Below, piece by piece: positions 32,324 to 38,263 of a stretch of DNA of 38,263 nt. A program made the position numbers and the translations under genes. The stretch is from Acidobacteriota bacterium (GTDB lineage: Bacteria; Acidobacteriota; Terriglobia; UBA7540), in the NCBI GenBank assembly GCA_021787735.1, contig JAJYLL010000043.1:1-38263 (forward strand), read 5' to 3'. How positions within the stretch are numbered: the stretch's first letter is position 1; each line of letters begins with the position of its first letter. The notes under the pieces are model-generated. The model did no database searches. It was not told where the DNA came from and saw only the letters and a list, made by a program, of their open reading frames with translations.

Positions 32324-33193
32324 TTGAGTAAGCGAACGAAAGCAGAACTGCTCCTGGTGGTGGCGACCTTCATATGGGGCGCAACCTTTGTGATCGTCAA
32401 AGGGGCGCTGTCTGACACCTCGCCGCTCCTGTTTATCGCCCTGCGTTTCCTCCTGGCGGGGTTGCTGATGTGGCTGGTGATGGCGCGGGGACGAATCGAG
32501 CACAGAGCTGTGCTGCCCAGCCTGCTGCTGGGAATAGTGCTCTTTGCCGGCTTCGCCTTTCAAACCTGGGGACTGCTTTACACCACTCCTTCCAGGAGCG
32601 CCTTCGTCACGGGATTCAGTGTGATCCTGGTGCCCTTGATTTCGCATTTTTCCGGATACCGCCTGGGCCGTGGAAACGCGGTGGCGGCGGCCTTGGGCCT
32701 GGCGGGACTCTACTTCCTCGTTATGCCTTCCGGCATGGGAGCTGTGAATCGCGGCGATCTGCTGACCCTGTTGGGGGCGATTTCATTCGCCTTTCACATT
32801 GTACTGCTCGGCGTCTGGTCGCGCCGCATTTCGTTTATGCAGTTTGCGCCGGGCCAGATCATGGTGGTTGGCATGATCGCCATCCTGGCAGTGCCGTTTG
32901 CCCCCGCCGTGGCACTGCATTGGACCGGAGGTCTGGTTTTCGCCATTGTTGTGACAGCGGTCTTCGCCACCGCTTTTGCCTTCAGCGCCCAGGTGTGGGC
33001 GCAGCGATACACTCCGCCGGCCCACACGGCCCTGATCTTTTCGCTGGAGCCCGTTTTCGCCTTGCTGACTTCACTGGTTGTTACCGGTGAACATCTTGGC
33101 GGGAAGGAGGTTCTTGGTTTCGCCCTCATTTTGACAGGGATGGTTGTTTCCGAGCGATGGGGTGGGCCTGCGCCCGCACCGGTCGAAGGGTAG
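32324..33193 (+). CDS. DMT-superfamily (EamA) transporter
   Basis: A protein of 289 residues made of two EamA repeats with about ten membrane helices. The N-terminal repeat opens with L-L-L-V-V-A-T-F-I-W-G-A-T-F-V-I-V-K and includes A-L-R-F-L-L-A-G; the second has A-Q-R-Y-T-P-P-A-H-T-A-L-I-F-S-L-E-P-V-F-A and ends with L-I-L-T-G-M-V-V-S-E. EamA proteins carry small metabolites such as amino acids or purines, mostly outward; the substrate is unknown. The TTG at 32324 is chosen because AAGAGG lies 9 bases upstream and the first helix then begins at a normal distance. An upstream in-frame start at 32255 would add 23 polar residues. It has no operon partner and ends about 420 bases before the convergent TolC-like gene. 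Confidence 0.88.
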   Translation: MSKRTKAELLLVVATFIWGATFVIVKGALSDTSPLLFIALRFLLAGLLMWLVMARGRIEHRAVLPSLLLGIVLFAGFAFQTWGLLYTTPSRSAFVTGFSVILVPLISHFSGYRLGRGNAVAAALGLAGLYFLVMPSGMGAVNRGDLLTLLGAISFAFHIVLLGVWSRRISFMQFAPGQIMVVGMIAILAVPFAPAVALHWTGGLVFAIVVTAVFATAFAFSAQVWAQRYTPPAHTALIFSLEPVFALLTSLVVTGEHLGGKEVLGFALILTGMVVSERWGGPAPAPVEG

Positions 33194-33610
33194 GGCAGCA
33201 TTTCGCAACAAAAGTGAATCGAGACCGGTGTCAGCGGGCGCGACGCAGGTTTTGATCGGCTGCATTGTCTGGAGGTGATGTGGATGACGCGCCTTCATGG
33301 GGAGGCTCCAACATCAAGATGCGCCAGCCCACCGCCGGCAGGCCTCGGCGACGTCCTCCATCTGCTTGCATAGAACACTGAAGATGCCGCCCTTCCAATG
33401 GCCGGACGCTGCACCTCCAGCCGGGTCGCAAAGCTTTTTCGGGAGCCTCCGGAGCCGGTAAGGGCGGGCAGGCCCCTCACTAAACTCGTATCCTTCCGGA
33501 ATCTTGAACCGCCTGCAAGGTCGGGGGTCAGCGTCATGACTCTTTGATTTCCAGGGTCAGAACTGGCTCAACGACGGGCCTTGCGGTCTGGCTTTGCCTC
33601 CGGAAGTACC
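33194..33610. other. Convergent gap, no gene seen
   Basis: This 417-base region lies between the DMT transporter (+) and the TolC-like gene (-). I found no protein with recognisable features and no strong hairpin with a T-run. Confidence 0.45.
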
Positions 33611-34939
33611 TCAGTGAGTGTAGAGATTCTCGATCTGACCTGTCGCATGCGCCAAATCTGCGCGGGCCTGGTTGTAGCGATAAAGCGCGGCAATCTGATT
33701 GTCATTTGCTCGTGCCAGCGCGTCCTGGGCGGTGATCACTTCAATGTTGTTTGCCACTCCGGCTTGGAAGCGTTCCCGCGCATCGCTGACTTCGTCGTTT
33801 GCCAGCTTGACGCCAAGGTTGGCAACCTGCACTTCGTTCCGGGCGGCGTTCAGTTGTTCGACCGCTGATTTCACCTCGAGCGCGACGCGGCTTTTTGTCT
33901 CCTCCATCTGCCGGCCTATCTTTTTCAGCTCGATTCCGGCTTTGGCAGTTTCGGCATGAATCCGTCCGCCCGTAAATAGGGGAACCTGCAGTGTCACCGC
34001 GAACTCGTAAGCCGGAATTGAGGCAGGAACGGAGGTCCCCTGGTAGCCCCAATTTCCATCCACCGACACTCTGGGCAGGCGTTCTTCTCCTGCCGCCTTT
34101 TGTCGCAGATGGGCTGCTGTCTCCTGAGCCACAAGAGCTTTAATTTCGGGCCGGCGGGCGAAGGCGCTGTTGATGCTTTCCTCCAGGCCGAATTCAGGCA
34201 TAGAAAAGAAACTTCCTTCGTCACTTAGATCGACCGATTGGTGCGGATCCAGATTCAACAGTTGCTCAAGGCCGTATAGGGACGTATTGCGCTGGGTCTC
34301 TGCCACGATCAGCCGCTGCTTCTCATTCTGCAGTTCCACGTTCGACCGCAATGTGTCGAGCGCGGTGCTGATGCCCTGTTTCTGCAATTCAACGGCCTGG
34401 TCGTAGAGTGCCAGGGCAAGCTGTACTCGCGACTGGGCCGCCTGGACTTCCGCTGCCGCACGCAGGCAACCAAGGTACTGCGAAACCACCAGTAAAGCGG
34501 TCCGCTCACGCACCGTCAACTCCTGCGCGCGGATTCCGGTTACATTGTGACTTGAGGCTTGAAGTTGCCGCCACAACGTTAGATCAAAAATCGGCGCGGA
34601 AAATCCGGGGCCGGCCTGGAAGGTCTGGAACGGCCCAATGTGCTGGGGGAATCCCGGAATGCGCCGGCCGAAAAAAGTTTCAAGGTTGCGCCGTGTCACC
34701 GCGTCGGATGCTTGAATGCTCGCCTGCGGCAGCAAGGCCGATCGCGCGATCGTGCGGTCCTCAAGGCTCTCAACCACGTTTAGGTTGGCAATTTGCACCT
34801 CGGGATTCTGCCGCAGCGCCATTCGCACTGCTTCCTGAAGCGTCAGCTTCAAGGCCGGCTTTTCCTGGGCAAGCAACGAGCTCGAACTCGTAAGTGCCAA
34901 TAAAACTGCCATCCTGATCAAGCGATGTGTTCTGCTCAT
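33611..34939 (-). CDS. TolC-family outer membrane efflux channel
   Basis: A 442-residue outer membrane factor with a signal peptide (M-A-V-L-L-A-L-T-S-S-S-S-L-L-A-Q). The two-fold repeated helical hairpin pattern is clear: L-T-L-Q-E-A-V-R-M-A-L-R-Q-N-P-E-V in the first repeat and A-F-A-R-R-P-E-I-K-A-L at the start of the second, with long Gln/Ala-rich coiled helices and beta segments (V-S-V-D-G-N-W-G-Y). Three subunits form a tunnel from periplasm to outside. AAGGGA lies about 7 bases before the ATG. It follows the two ABC-2 permease genes by 70 bases, so it likely serves as the outer-membrane exit of that export system. The presence of this gene also shows a two-membrane cell envelope. Confidence 0.92.
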   Translation of the reverse strand: MSRTHRLIRMAVLLALTSSSSLLAQEKPALKLTLQEAVRMALRQNPEVQIANLNVVESLEDRTIARSALLPQASIQASDAVTRRNLETFFGRRIPGFPQHIGPFQTFQAGPGFSAPIFDLTLWRQLQASSHNVTGIRAQELTVRERTALLVVSQYLGCLRAAAEVQAAQSRVQLALALYDQAVELQKQGISTALDTLRSNVELQNEKQRLIVAETQRNTSLYGLEQLLNLDPHQSVDLSDEGSFFSMPEFGLEESINSAFARRPEIKALVAQETAAHLRQKAAGEERLPRVSVDGNWGYQGTSVPASIPAYEFAVTLQVPLFTGGRIHAETAKAGIELKKIGRQMEETKSRVALEVKSAVEQLNAARNEVQVANLGVKLANDEVSDARERFQAGVANNIEVITAQDALARANDNQIAALYRYNQARADLAHATGQIENLYTH

Positions 34940-35009
34940 TTCACTTTCCCTTCTGTTAGGTTCAATTCCTCTCCACCGTGCACCTGGTTCGGAGGTGGGT
35001 GCGCAGGCA

Positions 35010-36140
35010 TCATGCCAGCGTCTTTCGGAATCGCCGCGAGGCCAGCGCCAGCGTTAATGCTCCAATTACAGCCAGCACCGCAATCTGGGGCCACAGGATG
35101 CCGAATCCCACGCCCTTCAGAAAAATGCCGCGCAGAATGACCATGACGTAGCGCATGGGATTCAGAAGTGTCAGCCACTGCACAACGACCGGCATATTGG
35201 CGATGGGAAACATGAAGCCTGAAAGCAGCACTGCCGGCATAAAGAAGAAGAATGTACTGATCATCGCCTGCTGCTGTGTCTGGCTCACGGTTGAAATCAG
35301 CAGCCCTATGCCGAGCGTGCTCATCAGGTAGACAGACATAGCGAACACCAGCAGAACAAAACTTCCGCGGACTGGAATTTCGAACCAGTAAACGCCAACC
35401 AGCGACACAACTGCGAGATCGACGAAACTAATCAGGGCGAATGGCACGGTTTTGCCCAGGATGAACTCCACCGGGCGGATGGGTGTAACCATGATTTGTT
35501 CCATGGTTCCGATCTCTTTCTCGCGCACAATTGCCAGGCTGGTCAGAAGCAGCGTCAACAGAGTGATCATCAGGGCAATGACGCCAGGTACGAAATAGGT
35601 TCGGCTCTCGAGGTTTTCGTTGAACCAGGTGCGAGTCTTTAAAACAACCTGGCCGGGCATCACAATATTGCCACGCAGGCGGAGGATACGTTGTGAAAGG
35701 ATGTCCTGCGAAAATTTGTGTACGATAGTGTTGCTGTACCCGAGAACGATTCCGGCCGTGTTGGAGTCCGTTCCGTCCACGACCATCTGGAATGGGGCAG
35801 GACGTCCCGCGAGAAGATCACCCTCGAAACCGTTATCCATGTGCAGCACAACCTGGGCCCGGCCTTCGTCAAGCAATTGGCGTTCGCGGGTGTCGTTTGA
35901 AATGTATGCAACCACGTTGAAGTAACCCGACTTCACGAACCGGCTGACCAGTTCGCGGCTGCTGACAGTGTTATCAAGGTCGTACACCGCGGTCGAGATG
36001 TTGCGAACGTCGGTGTTTGCCGCGTAACCAAAAATGAAAAGCTGCAGGACTGGAACCACGAAAATCAGGGCTCTCATGCGCGGGTCACGGAAGACCTCAA
36101 TGAATTCCTTAACGAGCATGTGCCGGATGCGTTCCCACAT
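35010..36140 (-). CDS. ABC-2 type permease (YbhR/YhhJ-like), second of a pair
   Basis: A 376-residue permease with the ABC2_membrane_3 layout. One membrane helix lies near residues 23-40 (A-L-I-F-V-V-P-V-L-Q-L-F-I-F-G-Y-A), then a large periplasmic domain of about 130 residues (V-V-D-G-T-D-S-N-T-A, T-W-F-N-E-N-L-E-S-R-T-Y-F), then five membrane helices. The motif T-P-I-R-P-V-E-F-I-L-G-K-T-V-P-F lies at the coupling helix, and P-M-R-Y-V-M-V-I-L-R-G-I-F-L-K-G-V-G near the end is typical. It is related to its upstream neighbour, and the two likely form a heterodimer powered by the adjacent ATPase. It starts two bases after the stop of the first permease gene. Substrate is unknown; drugs or envelope lipids are options. 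Confidence 0.92.
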   Translation of the reverse strand: MWERIRHMLVKEFIEVFRDPRMRALIFVVPVLQLFIFGYAANTDVRNISTAVYDLDNTVSSRELVSRFVKSGYFNVVAYISNDTRERQLLDEGRAQVVLHMDNGFEGDLLAGRPAPFQMVVDGTDSNTAGIVLGYSNTIVHKFSQDILSQRILRLRGNIVMPGQVVLKTRTWFNENLESRTYFVPGVIALMITLLTLLLTSLAIVREKEIGTMEQIMVTPIRPVEFILGKTVPFALISFVDLAVVSLVGVYWFEIPVRGSFVLLVFAMSVYLMSTLGIGLLISTVSQTQQQAMISTFFFFMPAVLLSGFMFPIANMPVVVQWLTLLNPMRYVMVILRGIFLKGVGFGILWPQIAVLAVIGALTLALASRRFRKTLA

Positions 36141-36142
36141 GG

Positions 36143-37276
36143 TTACACCAGCTTCTTCTTGAAAATCACCACTGCCAGCACAATCGTGCCGATGGCATAA
36201 ACGACCAGCAACAACCCATCGCCCGCCAGCACCGAAAAACCAGCCCCCTTCAGGTAAATTGCCTTAAGCAGGATAATGAAGTAGCGCGCCGGAACAAGGT
36301 AAGTAACCCACTGGACAACGGTCGGCATATTGCTGATCGGAAAAACGAAGCCTGAAAGCAGGAATGAGGGGACGAAGGTCAGAACCATCGCCAACTGGTT
36401 GGCCAGGAGCTGATTCTTGGCGAACACGCTAATCAGGATTCCGAGCGCCATGGTTCCTACCAGAAAAATCGCTGCCGAAGCAAAGAGGAGGATTACACTG
36501 CCGCGCAACGGCACGTGGAAAAGGAACTCGCCCATCAGCACAGCGAGCACCATGTCGACCATACCAATCGTGAAGTACGGCAGCAGTTTTCCCAGGATTA
36601 TCTCGCGGCCGGTTACCGGTGTGGAGATGAGTTGTTCCATGGTGCCGCGTTCCCACTCGCGCGCCACGGTGAGAGAGGTCAGCAGTGCGGCAATCACCAT
36701 CATGATCACGGCGATTTGCCCCGGGATAATGTAGTAGCGGGATTCGAGTTCCGGGTTAAACCAGACACGCGGACGATAGTCCACCGGCATTGTGATCGAC
36801 GTTCCGTACAGCCGGCGCATCTCCTGTAGTTGGAGCGACTGGGAATAAGCCCGGGTGACGGCGTCCGCATAGTTGACAGCAAGTGTGGCAGTGTTGGAAT
36901 CGCTGCCGTCCACAATCAACTGGACGGCAGCGGTCCGTCCAGACCGCACCTGGTCCGCAAAATCCCTCGGGACCACCATCGCAACCAGAGCGTGGCCGGA
37001 ATCAATTTCATGCTCCAGCTCGTGGTAGTTCCAGCCGTAGCCTTCAATGGCAAAATACCGCGAACCTCCAAAGCGGCTGATAAAGTCGCGGCTCGCGGCA
37101 GTCTGGCTCTGGTCCCAGACGATCATGGGGACGTTATCTACGTCGAGCGTCAGTGCATAGCCGTAGAGGAACAGCAGAAACATGGGCATGGCGATCGCCA
37201 TTGCCAGGCTTCGCGGATCGCGAATAACGTGCAGAAACTCTTTACGGGCAATGGCCCAGGCACGGCGATGATTCAT
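36143..37276 (-). CDS. ABC-2 type permease (YbhS-like), first of a pair
   Basis: A 377-residue paralogue of the next permease with the same layout: membrane helix near residues 25-43 (M-A-I-A-M-P-M-F-L-L-F-L-Y-G-Y-A), a large periplasmic domain with V-D-G-S-D-S-N-T-A and V-W-F-N-P-E-L-E-S-R-Y-Y, then five membrane helices. The coupling motif is S-T-P-V-T-G-R-E-I-I-L-G-K-L-L-P-Y-F. Its ATG overlaps the stop of the ATPase gene by four bases (ATGA), a sign of tight translational coupling and fixed stoichiometry. Together with the neighbouring permease it probably makes the membrane channel of a YbhFSR-type exporter. Confidence 0.92.
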   Translation of the reverse strand: MNHRRAWAIARKEFLHVIRDPRSLAMAIAMPMFLLFLYGYALTLDVDNVPMIVWDQSQTAASRDFISRFGGSRYFAIEGYGWNYHELEHEIDSGHALVAMVVPRDFADQVRSGRTAAVQLIVDGSDSNTATLAVNYADAVTRAYSQSLQLQEMRRLYGTSITMPVDYRPRVWFNPELESRYYIIPGQIAVIMMVIAALLTSLTVAREWERGTMEQLISTPVTGREIILGKLLPYFTIGMVDMVLAVLMGEFLFHVPLRGSVILLFASAAIFLVGTMALGILISVFAKNQLLANQLAMVLTFVPSFLLSGFVFPISNMPTVVQWVTYLVPARYFIILLKAIYLKGAGFSVLAGDGLLLVVYAIGTIVLAVVIFKKKLV

Positions 37277-38247
37277 CGTCCAACCTCCCGCGTGGGATGT
37301 TTGCCATTGTCGCGGGCTTCGATCAACGACACGAACACGTCCTCCATGGATGGAACAATCTTTTCGATCCTCTCAACCGGGAACCCCTTTTTAGGCAGTA
37401 TGTCCTTCAATGAGCGCGCCACAGTCGCGCCGTCGTCAGCAACAACGTGGAGGCGCGTGCCGAACAATGCGACCTCTTTCACGCCGGCGAGTTCCCGGAT
37501 TCCTTCCATGGCGTCCTGGGGCCGGTCGCAAATCATCTCGAGCACATCCTCCTGCATGAATCTTGTTTTCAGCAATTCAGGCGTTCCCTCGGCGATCAGT
37601 TCGCCGCGGTAAATCATTGCCACGCGGTCGCAGTATTCCGCCTCATCCATGTAGTGGGTGGTAACAAAGACCGTGACGCCGCGGCTGGAAAGGTCGTAGA
37701 TCAGGTCCCAGAACTGACGGCGGCTGTTGGGATCAACACCCGAGGTCGGCTCGTCGAGAAAAATGATGGCCGGCTCATGCATCGTGGCGCAACCGAGCGC
37801 CAGCCTCTGTTTCCAACCGCCTGAAAGCGTGCCAGTACGCGCGTTGCGGTGCCCCTCGAGCCCTGCCATTTTGATCACCCATTCTTTGCGCGCCTGTTTC
37901 TTCTCGGGCGGGATGCGATAGATGCCGCTGTAGAAATCGATGTTTTCTTCGACCGTCAAGTCCTCGTAAAGAGAGAATTTCTGGCTCATGTAACCGATGT
38001 GGCTCTTGATCTCTTCCGACTGAGTGCGAATGTCAAAGCCGGCCACCATTCCACTGCCGCCGCTCGGCGCCAGAATGCCGCACAACATTCGAATCGTGGT
38101 GGATTTGCCCGCCCCGTTCGGGCCGAGAAACCCAAAGATCTCTCCCTTCGCGACCTCAAGGCTGATGCGGTTAACAGCCACAAATGAGTTGAACCGCCGT
38201 TCAAGGTCTTTTACAACCACGGCCTTGCCTGTTTCGCCGGAATTCAT
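37273..38247 (-). CDS. ABC transporter ATP-binding protein (YbhF/DrrA-like)
   Basis: A 324-residue single-ATPase subunit. Walker A G-P-N-G-A-G-K-S-T is at residues 42-50, the Q-loop M-S-Q-K near 87-90, the signature L-S-G-G-W at 141-145, Walker B I-I-F-L-D-E at 161-166 (catalytic E166), the D-loop S-G-V-D and switch H198. The last 90 residues form the small C-terminal DUF4162-like domain found in DrrA-type proteins. It powers the two permeases that follow. GGAAGGAAG lies about 7 bases before the ATG at 38247, and the window ends just beyond it. In related operons a HlyD-type membrane fusion protein gene comes next upstream, which would be outside the window. Confidence 0.94.
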   Translation of the reverse strand: MNSGETGKAVVVKDLERRFNSFVAVNRISLEVAKGEIFGFLGPNGAGKSTTIRMLCGILAPSGGSGMVAGFDIRTQSEEIKSHIGYMSQKFSLYEDLTVEENIDFYSGIYRIPPEKKQARKEWVIKMAGLEGHRNARTGTLSGGWKQRLALGCATMHEPAIIFLDEPTSGVDPNSRRQFWDLIYDLSSRGVTVFVTTHYMDEAEYCDRVAMIYRGELIAEGTPELLKTRFMQEDVLEMICDRPQDAMEGIRELAGVKEVALFGTRLHVVADDGATVARSLKDILPKKGFPVERIEKIVPSMEDVFVSLIEARDNGKHPTREVGR

Positions 38248-38263
38248 TCTGCTACTTCCTTCC

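Noticed and set aside
1..38263. CRISPR array, toxin-antitoxin pair or phage defence island
   Set aside because: No regularly spaced repeats, no Cas-like, restriction, toxin or phage structural proteins were recognised anywhere in the window.

Overview
The window looks like a chromosomal segment of an uncultured member of the Acidobacteriota. This is inferred from gene content and style: a FecR/DUF6600 secreted protein, a zinc-finger anti-sigma factor with a large exported domain, secreted hypothetical proteins, Tat-exported glycosidases and fairly high GC. No rRNA gene is present to prove it. There is no prophage, CRISPR array, plasmid backbone or complete mobile element. The only mobile-DNA trace is a broken IS630-type transposase fragment.

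Region by region. Positions 1-3206 hold the 3' end of an unknown + strand gene, then a minus-strand group read right to left: an NTF2-like protein, a CoA-binding protein, a UbiD-family decarboxylase and its small BsdD-type zinc-ribbon partner. Positions 3772-5395 carry an ECF sigma factor overlapping a membrane anti-sigma factor; two copies of a diverged direct repeat flank this pair. Positions 5821-12178 are a + strand housekeeping run: larC, metG, tatD, a polyprenyl diphosphate synthase, a CYTH protein and tatA. A short inverted-repeat element occurs before both metG and tatD. A tRNA-Asn gene with a good promoter follows.

Positions 12902-20984 are mixed: a YwiC-like membrane protein, a DUF438/hemerythrin/PAS protein divergent from a DUF202 membrane protein, a SAM methyltransferase, a secreted hypothetical, a secreted FecR/DUF6600 protein with a tandem aromatic repeat, and an unrecognised 254-residue protein with a duplicated W-R-[L/I]-P-x-x-W motif.

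Positions 21399-29921 are the most coherent functional block: a Tat-exported GH38 alpha-mannosidase, a Tat-exported GH5-like hydrolase, a ROK sugar kinase, a SIS-domain sugar-phosphate isomerase/deaminase and an MFS sugar transporter. Together they read as a locus for trimming a mannose-containing glycan outside the cytoplasm, importing the sugar, phosphorylating it and isomerising or deaminating it. Palindromes before the first and second genes are candidate operators. The SIS gene appears to start at an ATC codon placed ideally behind a perfect Shine-Dalgarno.

Positions 29922-38263 hold the IS630 remnant, a secreted S10 serine carboxypeptidase that may be translated from a leaderless mRNA, a DMT-family transporter, and a minus-strand ABC-type export operon (ATPase, two ABC-2 permeases, TolC-like outer membrane channel) whose upstream part lies beyond the window.
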